A stretch of DNA of 64,000 nucleotides from Hydractinia symbiolongicarpus. Its lineage: Eukaryota; Cnidaria; Hydrozoa; Anthoathecata; Hydractiniidae. This document shows, piece after piece, positions 25,102-38,100 of the stretch (its first letter is position 1; every line of letters begins with the position of its first letter). Under the pieces are notes generated by a model. That model searched no databases. It was not told where the DNA came from and saw only the letters and a program-made list of their open reading frames with translations. The stretch covers positions 19,094,001 to 19,158,000 of the forward strand of contig NC_079878.1 of the NCBI RefSeq assembly GCF_029227915.1. The letters are read 5' to 3'. The position numbers and the translations under genes are program-made.

Positions 25102-26190
25102 ATCGATTACTTGCGGGCATTCACATATTAAGCACACTGCTGAGTCGGCAACCCAAACAAAATTTTAGTCAAATTATTTGTGGACAGAGTAAAATTAAAA
25201 ATATCACACATTTGCAGTAGTACTGACTGTACTACTAATGTCAGAATGTAAATTTAAAAAATTTCACAGGCCTATGTTGATTGTTCGAAATACGCACAAT
25301 TACGTTTTTTCTTTTAAAAGCGGGCCATCTACTTCCTACCGACGACATAGTTTCGGCCAAAGGTTTCTTTCAAAGCATGCCAAATATTGTTGCCCATTTT
25401 TATTATTAGAGTTATTACTTAAGTTGGTTGCTGTAAAAACTTTTTTTACTGCGGAATTGGAAGACCTGTCTTGGCTTATGGTCTGTAACCAAGACATTAA
25501 GAACAGATTATTGTTCCCAGATAAGTTTTAGCTGAGCCGAGCGTTATTCGGCCACTATATTCGGCTTCAATAGCACTTTTAATCACAGTTGTTAAAAACT
25601 CGGAAAATCTGATTTTAGTAATATTTCCCGTGTTCTAGGTGTTAGGTGACATCATATCACATGCCAATTCATCATCGGATTAAAAAATATTATATTTATG
25701 TAATGTATTAATAAAGAATTAGTACAAATGCTCCTATATAAAAATCAAATCCCACGTAGTCGGAACAGAACAAATATTTCAGCTTAGAAAAAACTATTTA
25801 TGGAAGAAATTTTTGAGAATCTTATTTGTACAATTGGCCCGACGCTCAGATTAAAGTTTCGTAAAATTTCGCACTTGTTGTATCCTAAAAACTTAAATTT
25901 AACTTAAAAATCCGCTAAATTTTTTATTTCTTCATACTTTCTGTAGAACCTAAGCCATTGAGTTCTTCGTTGTTCATTTTAAAAAAAAATATTTCTGAAA
26001 GCTAGTTAGACAAAAGACTTATTTTGCAGTTAATAAATTACTGAATTTCCAGCAAAAGTCATCCGCAAAAATATATTCCACAAAATATAGCATTTTAGGG
26101 CTAATCATCTGCAATTTTCTCACGCAGCGTTCACAACTAGGCAACATTGTCTAAAAAAGTTGCATGATACGAAAAAGCTGGTAAACACGT
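25102..26190. other. Intergenic region and OTUD3 3' flank
   Basis: AT-rich. It may contain further remnants of the THAP element to about 25540 (short frames such as LPTDDIVSAKGFFQS). TTTATT at 25923-25928 is a - strand AATAAA about 265 bp past the OTUD3 stop and is the best candidate for its polyadenylation signal. Confidence 0.45.
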
Positions 26191-29100
26191 CTAAATTTTG
26201 ATACGAGGTAAATAAGTTTTTGTCACTGGGGAAATTTGTGCCACAGAAGACGTGTTTACCACAGATGAAGTTTTTTCAACAGAAGGGTTGTGAGTTGTGT
26301 CACTTCTTTTTGTTTCCTCCCTTCGTTTTTTACGATTTTGTTTCGCCAACTCTTTTCGCTGTCTATTAGATAGGTGTCTTTGTTTCGCTTTTTGCGTTTT
26401 TTTCTGCGCGCTTCCTTTGTCTGTTATTGTCCCTTCTTTTTCCTTACAAGAGCAGTTTACAGTATCAACAGAGGCTTTCGAGGTGTTGTTATTTTTTACC
26501 GGCGAAACATCATCCGATAATACATCCAATTTTGTCGAACAAATCAGCGTACTCTCATTGCTTTCACTGTCGTCTTTCACTTCTTCAAGACGTTTTTCTG
26601 ATGTAGGTTTCTCCTTATCTATAAAAAACGTCGGAATTTAAACTGTTTGCATTGTAAAAGAATTTGTCGGATTAACATGGTAAAAAAATCGTCATATTCG
26701 CCCCACAAAGTTTGATCTAATATATGGAATGGCTGAAACAAAAACGCCACTTAATGTCTTTCAAACACCGGAACCACAAAATATATATTATAACATGAAA
26801 AAGACATGACGAAAAAGCTATCGGATTTTGCGTGCATTAAGACGGATGATTTTATTTTTCAAACTGTTTCCAGGATGTTCCGTTTCACATGTTTCATGGA
26901 GGAGGGGGATATTTTTTCTTTGCATTCGAAAGGGATTACCAGCATTTAACACAAATTTAAAATTCCTAGTGTGTCATTTATGACGGTGTGAGTAAAATAT
27001 ATGTTTTTTAGAACTTAACTTCTTTAAATTTTCTACTGTCGCCTCTATATTTTATGTTTAAAGCTTACCTCTCACTTCAAAACAACTTATTCTCATTCAA
27101 TTTCATTTAATAAAGTAAATCTATTTTTGTATGCAAAATCCGATTCAGTGAGTCTGTCATCTTAATCAAGAGCTCTCGCGTAAGCGGCAAACATTAAAGA
27201 ATTTGTAAAAATTGAAGTTTAGGTTTTTGACCTTCAATATGTTGCTCGATCCTAAGGTAACTCGCTGACATCATATACGAGAGTATAACGTTTGCAAATC
27301 TCATATACCTCCTTTCATTTTAACGGCGAACCCTAAAGCAACGTAATAACATCAAAATCAGATTAAATTCGGAAAACGAAGAAACATGCCAATATGGCGG
27401 AGTAAAAATTATCTAAGTGGGAAAAACACAACTTTTAATTTTTTTTTTAATATTTAATTGTTGTTGCAGCATTTATTGCAGGGTTGCGTTTATTTAAGGC
27501 GACATTCAAGGGAGAACAGTGTTTATTTAAGGCGACATTCAAGGGAGAACAGTGTTTATTTAAGGCGACATTCAAGGGAGAACAGCGTTTATTTAAGGCA
27601 ACATTCAAGGGAGAACAGCGTTTATTTAAGGCGACATTCAAGGGAGAATAGTGCTTATTTAAGGCGACATTCAAGGGACAACAGCGTTTATTTAAGGCGA
27701 CATTCAAGGGAGAACAGTGTTTATTTAAGGCGACATTCAAGGGACAACAGCGTTTATTTAAGGCGACATTCAAGGGACAACAGCGTTTATTTAAGGCGAC
27801 ATTCAAGGGAGAACAGTGTTTATTTAAGGCGACATTCAAGGGACAACAGCGTTTATTTAAGGCGACATTCAAGGGACAACAGCGTTTATTTAAGGCGACA
27901 TTCAAGGGACAACAGCGTTTATTTAAGGCGACATTCAAGGGAGAACAGTGTTTATTTAAGGCGACATTCAAGGGACAACAGCGTTTATTTAAGGCGACAT
28001 TCAAGGGACAACAGCGTTTATTTAAGGCGACATTCAAGGGACAACAGCGTTTATTTAAGGCGACATTCAAGGGACAACAGTGTTTATTTAAGGCGACATT
28101 CAAGGGACAACAGCGTTTATTTAAGGCGACATTCAAGGGACAACAGCGTTTATTTAAGGCGACATTCAAGGGAGAACAGCGTTTATTTAAGGCGACATTC
28201 AAGGGAGAACAGCGTTTATTTAAGGCGACATTCAAGGGAGAACAGCGTTTATTTAAGGCGACATTCAAGGGAGAACAGCGTTTATTTAAGGCGACATTCA
28301 AGGGAGAACAGCGTTTATTTAAGGCGACATTCAAGGGAGAACAGCGTTTATTTAAGGCGACATTCAAGGGAGAACAGCGTTTATTTAAGGCGACATTCAA
28401 GGGACAACAGCGTTTATTTAAGGCGACATTCAAGGGACAACAGCGTTTATTTAAGGCGACATTCAAGGGAGAACAGTGTTTATTTAAGGCGACATTCAAG
28501 GGAGAACAGGGTTTATTTAAGGCGACATTCAAGGGAGAACAGCGTTTATTTAAGGCGACATTCAAGGAAGAATAGTGTTTATTTAAGGCGACATTCAAGG
28601 GAGAATAGTGTTTATTTAAGGCGACATTCAAGGAAGAATAGTGTTTATTTAAGGCGACATTCAAGGGAGAATAGTGTTTATTTAAGGCGACATTCAAGGA
28701 AGAATAGTGTTTATTTAAGGCGACATTCAAGGGAGAATAGTGTTTATTTAAGGCGACATTCAAGGGAGAACAGTGTTTATTTAAGGCGACATTCAAGGAA
28801 GAATAGTGTTTATTTAAGGCAGTCACACTGTGAAGCACAAATCTTCTCAATAACTACGCTCAATTATGACTAAAAAGAAAGTGAACATTTAAAACATGTA
28901 TGGAATTTAAAGAGAGAGTTATATTTACATGTGATACTTAAAGTACACTTTCGAATGTCCTGTGTTGCGCAAGAAAAAACAACACTAAAATTTTAAAAAT
29001 AAATCTTTCTCAATTAAACTCATATATAAGAACTTTTTAACTCAAAATCCGCCAAAAAATAAAAACAATTTTAGAAAATTTTAAGAATATGGAAAGCCAT

Positions 29101-32100
29101 GTCAAACAGCTGGGAGGTGGAAAAAAATATATAGGGGGTCGTGAAGACTTGATAAAAAAATTATTTGTTCAAGGTAAACAGTGCAGTCTCTATGAAATTT
29201 TAATTGAAAGTAGCCAATCAATGGACGCCCTAAGATCACCACACAAATTTAGCTGACGACACAAAAATCTGACGTCTGAAGTAATTTAGAGTTTCGAGAG
29301 TGTAGTCATATTTAAAAGTGTTCTTAAAATCATCAACAAAAAATAGATACCGAGAATAAGTGTGTGATGACATTGAATACAGATACAAGCTTTACTCCAA
29401 ACATATTCGTGGAGTGCCTCGTTTTGTAATATAACCTCTTTACGAAACGAGAAGTTTCTTTCAAACTGAATTTTTCTGGTCCACCACTTCCACCATTTTT
29501 GCAACTTGCGTCCGCAGGCAACCCCTGCCCCCTCCCCCTAAAAATAATAAGTGATACTAGTAAGTAGATTCGAGTTAGACCGGGGGAGAGCGGAGTCAGA
29601 CCGGGGGAGGGCGGAGGTTTTTCTGAAGAAAAAATTCAATATATTTCGGGCACACTCTATCAATTCACTCAAAGAAATTCAAACATTAGCCAAAAAAGAC
29701 GGGATTCTTACACAGAGTCATAAAACGAGGCGTTGGCCATTAACTGCGAAAATAATTTTTGAGGAGATCAAAAGAGAAAGTTGGTTATTTTTATATTTTG
29801 TGCGGATACATTGAAAAGCAATCGGAAACATAGTCACTGTAGAAAGTTGCTTATTAAAAAGATGTTTCCAAAATGATGCAATTAGCGAAACGGTATCATA
29901 AACTTTTGTAAATTAAAAATACATTTAGACCAATAACTTCATCTTCTTTTGCTTAATACACAACGGAAATTGGACAGAGAAACATTTCCTCCTAGTAAAT
30001 TTAGAAAGAAAAAAAAAAAGAAATTTAATTAAAAATGAGATAGCTAATTAGGTTTTGAAAGTGCCGAATGAAATATATTTAATTGCACGTTGGAATTTTA
30101 ATCTGTTTCATAAAGATTCGTTGGAAAAGTGGGAGCCATAAGTTGTCATGGAGCCGGAATCCACTGCTGATCGGAAAACGTTGCATAATTCGCAAATCCA
30201 GATCACCTGTTTTAGCATGGTAGACTGTGAACTGTAAGTACAACATGCTCAACCTCCAGCTCAGACATGAGCTTCTGAAGATAGGAGTTAAAAGATCTAT
30301 CTTGACTATGTTAATACTTAATTGATGACATAAATTCGTTGAAATTATCACTCTTCATCGCAGATTATAATAAAAACAATAAAGAAACATTCTGCCTTAT
30401 TTGTCTTTTTATCGAGCACTTAACTTCACAGGTGGAGAGAAAAAGGATGGTGATCTTAAGTATGTTTTGTTATTAAAAGCCATCAAAGTCAGAAGTTTAC
30501 ATATGGCTTTTCATAGACCGTTTTATGTACGGATCATCACATCATTAAAATAAGTTGAAACGTTCGAACACACAACAGATTATGGGAAACGATGCAAGTA
30601 CAGAAGTGAAAGGGGATGGCAAGCGCAAGCGGGAAGGAGGTTTATCACGGAGCAGTTCGTTACGCGTAAACAGAACACCAGCGCAACAAAACTTCGCCCT
30701 GAGAAAAGACTTTGATGGACCTACTATATCAAGCGTAACATCCAATTTACCGATATTAAAAAGATCAAATACTTTCTCGTCGTCCGGGAGTTTTTCGCGG
30801 CCGAACATATATAGTAACAAAACGACCACAGATTTAACGACGTCAATTATCGAAGAGAACAAAAGGTCGGAAATGAACAAATTAAATTCGGATCGTTTAA
30901 ATGAGATGAGCATAGCTGATGACATTGTTGAGGGCGAGATTAAACACGAAGAATACATTTTACGACAGGATGTTGGCTATAAAACAAATTTAACTTCAAC
31001 AGAGTTGCGACAAGAAGGGACTACTTCACAAGTGGTTACAACAACGGCGTCTTCCTCACCTTTTCCATCCATCATCACACACGAATCTAACGAAATAACG
31101 ACAAAAAAATACGAAGAAAAGATAACGCCACCGATTGATCGTCATAGAGCGAATTCTTTAGATTTCACCTTACCTTACAAGTCCCGAGAAAATAAAACAT
31201 CGGGTGATTGTTCACAAGTCGCTTCGGATATGACGATTAAAAAAAATGTTGATAGTAAAATGTTGTTTAACAAGGAAGAGTCAGTAAGAAAATTAAGTAC
31301 GTCTGAACGAAGAAAGAAAAATGTTATACGGTCCCAATCAATGAACACACATGGGACGAGACCGAAAGTAACAGTTCATCGTAGCAACTCTGCTGAAAAA
31401 GACGACATGTTAATAAAACAAAATAGCAGCGCCCCGACGTCAAATGACGGACGCAGTCGTCGTATATCGGATAGTTGTTTATTAAAAGAGCAACATATCA
31501 AGAGGTCCGAACAATTTACTCAGATGTTAAAACAGTATCAACGGCCCGAGCAACGAAATAAAAAGCTTTCTACTTATGGCTTAGGCGTCATCACGGAGAC
31601 GACGAGAGAAGAAACTGACGGGAAAAAATTCAAATTTCAACATCGACGTGAATACTTTGATTCGTGGTTGAAAGACCAAAGTGATCGTATCAATGAACTG
31701 TCGCAGGCTGTAAAAGGAGACAGCGAAAATATTAACAGATTGAGGGCATCATTTCGAGAGAGGGCGTTACGATCTCCGCAAAAAAATTTACTTCCGCGAA
31801 GACCAAACTCTGTCAAGTTACCTCGACGCAAGAACAACATGTACGCCCAAAATATCGCCAGCAGTCCCGAAAGCGAAAGCGATGACTCATTTCTGGAGAG
31901 TTTACGTCTGAGAAAACAAGAACTTGACCAGAACGGAAACAAAATTCGACCAAAAGATCCTTTAAAAAAACAACTGAGTGACACTTTAATTCTGGTAGAT
32001 AAATCTTTTAAACCTAAGTATGAACCTATGCCGCGAAAAGACGGCATTAGGTTTTCAAAACCAACGTCGACGAGCTACAATAATGGCGCAAATAACGTCG

Positions 32101-35100
32101 CTGTCGTTAAGCCAATGTGTTTTCAAAATGACGAGCTCGACAGTGTTAAAGAAACAACACTAATAGCGAATTATGTGACGAGTGTACAGTATCATACGCT
32201 GCCGGAAAGTTTGATATGTAACAACTCCACTCTGTTATATATAAGTGACAAACAAAACATACTAGCAGAAGAGAAAAGTTTAGCTAGTCAAAACAAACAA
32301 CCAGTGGATGGAAAATACATTTGCAGCGATTTAATAAATAAAGAGAGCGATAACTGTGCGTTGAGAAACACAGAATGCAACATTGTGAATCCTTTAAATG
32401 AGAAACTATGCTCGAACGTAAACAGAGATAAAAACACGAAAAATGATAATCATGAAATTCATAAACATGAAATTAATAGTCCCAACATTTCCGCAGAAAC
32501 CGACAACAAATCGCACAATTCTTTTTGCTCGGTCTACCATATCACAGAGTCGCTTTCAAAAGTTATGAGTGATCTTAAAGAACTGAGAAAACAAGACGTT
32601 AGGCTAGCGAGACAGCTTATAGGACTTGGAAAATCGATAAAAGAATTCAAACATCAACAATCGTCAAGCGAAGACGATACAGAACCAGAATAATTTATTT
32701 GGAGCATAAATTATTTGTGAAAAATTCTTGCAAACGTTTAAAAGTTTTTTTATTTAAATGTGATGAATGTTTTTCTCTCTTGTTTTTTGACGTGAGTTTT
32801 GTTGTTCTGGAAGTGCATCCACGCGACAGAATAAAATGGTGACAATGGTAGATTTCATTGAGGAAAACCAAGCATTTCCTTTTTTAGATGCTGTGATCAA
32901 CAAAAGTTACAGCTGTAATCGAGTTCAAATTAGCCCCTGTAAACAATAGGAAGGCAAAAGGATTTTTGTTTATACTTTCGTCTGCCTTGCTTAAGTCGCT
33001 AACAATGCGCAAACAAATAAGGGCCATCAAATTTCACTTAAAATTTATCAGTGAGCACTTGTGCTATCCCTAGTTTTGTCAACTTTACACCAATCTTTCA
33101 TCATCTTATATCACGTGACTATCACGTGATAACTAGACAAAAAACGACCAGTATTTGTAAAGAGAATTTTACAGACCTCAAGCGTTGTGCCACAAGAAAT
33201 AAAATCTTATTTGTGACACGAAATTGAAATCCCATTAAATATTTAAAAATGATAGAAGCGCTCAAAATAAAACAAAACATAATAAACGACCTTTATATAC
33301 ATGTTTGTCGGAATTGCGTGTTATTATCAGATTAAAAAAAACGGCCTAAAGTAAATTCACTTATATGGAAGTAGAACTAATGCAGCGTCGTGCTTAGATT
33401 ACACCGCATTCATATCTTTCTAATTACGATTCAAAACTAAATCCCTGATACTCCCCATGCATGAAACAAAAAAGGAGATTAAATATATACACTAAAGCAG
33501 AAAAAGATCTTACTCAATATGCTCGTCATAAGGTACTGAGTAATTTGTTTTTATATTTCGTGTGGTTTTTACATGATGTCACAATGGTAAATGTTACATG
33601 AAGAATGTAAACAACAGCTCTGCAAGATTACCGTGGCCACATGTTTATAGCATGTTTGCTAAACATGGAAATGCGAAGAAGCTAGTTTGCATTACAGATT
33701 GCTTAAGACGCAAACCATCGACATTATATCTATGCTGAAACTACGATCCTGAACAATAGTGCGCGCAAGAGAATAAATTTCTCACAAAATTGACAACAAC
33801 TGCCCTTTTCGATGTCATTTAATGAAAGAGTTTAAACACTCTAACATCAAAATAAGGAGAAATTGTGCTTTTGTGGAGTGTTGCAGATACAGAGCTACGT
33901 CGTGTGCAAAAAATAACATTCAATCGTGATATATATTTAGTGTAAGTCTCCTTCAACTCTCTTCATCTCACTTTTAAGCAAAACACAAATGACTAACATG
34001 TTCTTAAATTCTTTTTTAATCCAAACAAAAACACAAAATTTCTCAACATTTCATCAATCTATGTACAGAAAGATGGCTGTGGAGAGAAATTCTTCTCAAA
34101 TTTCATTGCACAGCTACAGAGAGATCACTGCACAAATGTTACACCACTCCGCTTTGTTGACAAACAACGATATAAAAACTGAAGCTTTCTACTAACTAAA
34201 AACTATGACAACTATGCGAGTAAATAGAAGTATGTAATTTGTAAGAAGCTTTCTTGGATCAGTGGTGATCTATCTTTACAGTATTTCAACAGAAACTAAC
34301 GGTGAACTACATGTTGTGGCTATCTCTCATATCTTCTTGTGGCTAGTGCTAAATCCAAATATAGACAGAAATCCGTTTTGCAAATCTAAGAATAACATAC
34401 TCTCGGTTGAAATATTTTTAAAACCCCTGGGAAAAATGTTGCGCGACATTTTTGCGACAATAAGAAAAATTGAACTTATCTTTAAATTTAATTTTCCGAA
34501 TTACCAATTATATTTGAAATGACGTTGACAAAGTTCGCCAATTTTAACAAACCCTCTCCAAATGTTGTCTTAATTGATTTTTCTACAAATTGATGAAATG
34601 AAAACGGATAAAAACGTATATCTTATTTTTATATTTAACGTGACGTACAAAGTCACTTTTTTATTTGACGATTTTCCTAAGTTGATCTTTCTCATAATTA
34701 ACCAACTCAAATCATTTGTTATTACTCGAAAGCAAAAGTACCCTAAACATTTCGACTTTAGCGAAAAAAATAATCAAAAAATTAAGGTCGTATTAATATT
34801 TAATACGAGATCTATTTGTTTTTTATGATTATTTTATGTCCACAAACGAGCCAAGGAACATGCCTGTTAATTAGCAATTAATTGCGCAGTCAGAGTTGTT
34901 AAGCAAACATTTTAGGTAATTAAGAAACAATAACGGAAAAGCATAATAGTCGAGAAGATTTGGAATCAACCTCGTCCAACGGATGCCATTATGTTTCGAA
35001 AAATGCAATACGGTGGTTTCCAACATGGTGGCCTTTTCTGTGTATCACAAATTTAAATTAAATCTAGACTATATATTGTCAACTTTAATAATGGTCAGTA

Positions 35101-38100
35101 GTTTCTCCAGGAAATACATTATATGCAGTCCACGGAATACTCTTGTCACTCTCCACCGCGTCTTAAATATATGCAATTTCTACAAGGTCACAAGACAATG
35201 TGTAAACAACAAATGCTGTCTATAACTTGTGATCTACTGCTAATGAAAACAAAAACAGGCATTGATGACTTTATCTCTATTTATACGAGGATGACGAATT
35301 AAATGTTTATCACTTGGACTTTTTGTTAGATAATGACGAGGGGCGGTCCACGTGTAAAAGTGAAGAATTGCAGTGTAAAAAGGATTACCAAATATGTTAC
35401 TTTCATTTTTAATGTTTGCCGTATTTTTCTTTTACAGCGAAGGTTCTACAGAAATTACGTACAAGTTCTTTCCAATAAGCGTCTTTTAAAATTTAGAAAC
35501 ATTTAGAACAAATGTCCCAGCTTAAAGCTTACCTCCCACTTCAAAAAAAGTTCATCTTATTCTGTTTATATTATGTTGAGAATTTGTAATTTAACATTTA
35601 TTAAGTAAAATTTGAAATAATAAAGCTAATATAAAGCCACATTTTCTTGTGTTTACAGCATGCTTCCTTCTCGAAAGCCGCCATTTTTTGATAATCTTTT
35701 TTTCGGATTAAACCCAGTTTGACGTCATCTCCCGGATGGCAAAAAAAGACCCCCTGAACATGTTGCCGCAAAACAATAACTCAGAGAAAAAGAAGAGGAG
35801 TAAATTGTTGCAACTAAGATTAATTTTGTTAATAATTATAAATTGTGTTTTTGTGCTATGGCTTTTTGTAATAAGAATAATAGAAGTAGCGCTGGAAAGC
35901 ATTCCTTTGCCAGTCTTCCAACAGACAAGAAAAAACGAGCTGCGTGTACTCATTAACAGAGTCTATACGCTTTTAAAGTCGAGTTTTAATCACTAGAATG
36001 TTTTGATCAACGTTGGCAAAAAAGACTTTGGCAATTCTAAATCTCTGTCTACTTGTCTTTGCATTAGGCCATATGAAAATTCTGGTATAGGTGCTCGCTC
36101 TTCTACGTTGCGTCTAAGACTTTTCTATTATATTGTGGTACACTAGGCAGGGGATTTACGGGATTTTATTTTGTTCTGCGCGCGTTGTTGATTCTTCTTT
36201 CTTTTTTTTTCTTTTTTCCTTTCTTATATTAATCTATTTTAATTTATTTTTCGTGTCGCGTTTCATTCTCATATCAAAGAACGCTATAGACCCTGGGATC
36301 GAGGTTGCTTGATTTGTTATTATAATAAGCCCAGGGTTGTGTTTTTGCACCCGTTCTTTCTATCTTTACTTCCGAATGGTCGTGATTATTAACGCTGCCA
36401 ATAGTCTAGTCATAAAATGAAGTTTTCTGCAAATCTTCTAAATTAAAAACACTTTCCGAGTCTAACTCTTCTAACCAACACAAACTCTTAGGGATCACAG
36501 CGCGGCATTTTTCGAAAGAGTAAAATAAAATGTCGCCCGCCATGGTTTGCTCTGATAGCCCTAAATAGCTTCTTTTTCACTTTAAAATATACTTTCCGGC
36601 GCCGCGACCCGTCTCCTGTACACAAGTCAGTAAGAGCCAATCTCGTTCTGAGAGCATCGGAATAGCTAAAAAGGCCACGGTTTACTACTAAGCTATTGCT
36701 TCCACTGCCATTCTCATCCTCATACCAGCTTTCCCAGCTAGAGTGTGATTCACTGTCAGGTTTTGTAGACTTTTTACTGGCCGAAACTTCAAAACTAAGA
36801 AAGCCCACAACTTTTTCACGGGAACTCAGTTTTAAAAAGGGGAGTAAAAAACAAGTGTTTACTTATCTTCAGTATATACCTGTTACAAACTCATCTTCAG
36901 TACCCGTTACAAATGTTGAAAAAACAACAACCGCTTTGTCATATAAAAAACCGCTTCGTATATAAAAACATGGGCCAACGGCAGAGTCAGCCAAAATATC
37001 ATCCGGGAGTTGACGTCACAAGCCCTCCCGCGAAGGAATTTATTTACAATCGGGACACAAGATGGCGACTGACACGAAGCTTCTTCTTCAGCTAATATTT
37101 TACAACTTCAACAACGAATATCTTGCGAACAAATCAAAATAAGTGCAAAAGAAATTTTTTTTTCGTTATTAGTACAATATTTTGAGTTGATATTCGAATA
37201 CTTTTTTTAAAGTGGGAGGTAAGCTTTAAGAAGTAAAAAAACAAAGCACAAAATGTGACAAAAAAGACTGCTTATTGAGAGGTTTTAATAATTAACAAGA
37301 TGCTGTGTAGCTATGAAGCTGTGGAATCAATGTTATAACGAAGCTGTGTTTTTTTGTTACTCTAAGATACACAAAGTCTATTTCTAATCACCGACGTACC
37401 GCAAGCCAATAAAAAACTCAAACCCCGCTTGCCTAGCATTTGCAACAGGTGATGCTAGACTAATTACTAAAAATCGTTTTTTTATACTTGTCACAAACAC
37501 AAGACTGAAATATAATGAAATAAAAAGTTACATCATTTTTGAAAAAATAAGGTTTCTAATAAAAGTTGTACCAGTAAAATCATGTTTTAATAAAACAAAA
37601 TCCCTGCATAAGAGCTAGTTTATGTCAATAAAGTATGTACGACATCGAGAAAACACTTTAACTTGTATCACAAAAACAGACTATTTGAGCTGGCATTGTT
37701 AATACTTATTCATAGCATAATTAATCAAAAATGAGCTTTTGGTGCTTGTTTTACAGAGGAAAAATTAAACAGGCTGGCAAAATTGTAGAACCAATCCTGT
37801 TTAGTTACTGAGCCGCAAGTTCAATAATAATATGCGTATTTTATTCAAACTGGTGCAGAAAATTTCTGCGAATCTGAGCCATTTCAGACTAGTTTCATTG
37901 TGATGTGATGTGTTGTATATATTCCCCAGATCTTTTGCGCAAATCGACAGACAAAATAAACATGCAATAAGCCGTAGACCAACCAGCCTATTATAAACTT
38001 TAATTTTGAGTGGAGGCATTTTTTGATCTTGAAATTAAAATCTAGTTTTTGCATGCGGATTAATTTACAACATACATCAGTGAAAATATGCTACTAGCCT

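Noticed and set aside
27447-28873. Two overlapping ORFs of about 470 codons on opposite strands
   Set aside because: They are translations of the 33-bp minisatellite, whose period is a multiple of three and lacks stops; no unique flanking coding sequence, so not genes.
30555-30581. Nine-codon N-terminal extension of the 703-aa protein
   Set aside because: It would start at TTG; the first ATG (30582) has a strong context and gives a myristoylation signal, so it was chosen instead.
30545-30958. 137-codon - strand ORF opposite the 703-aa gene
   Set aside because: Antisense shadow with no recognisable features; the same applies to 31637-32047.
35736-35996. 86-codon ORF with a hydrophobic segment inside the TTAA element
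   Set aside because: The corresponding frame is broken in the second copy and shows no similarity to a transposase; probably incidental.
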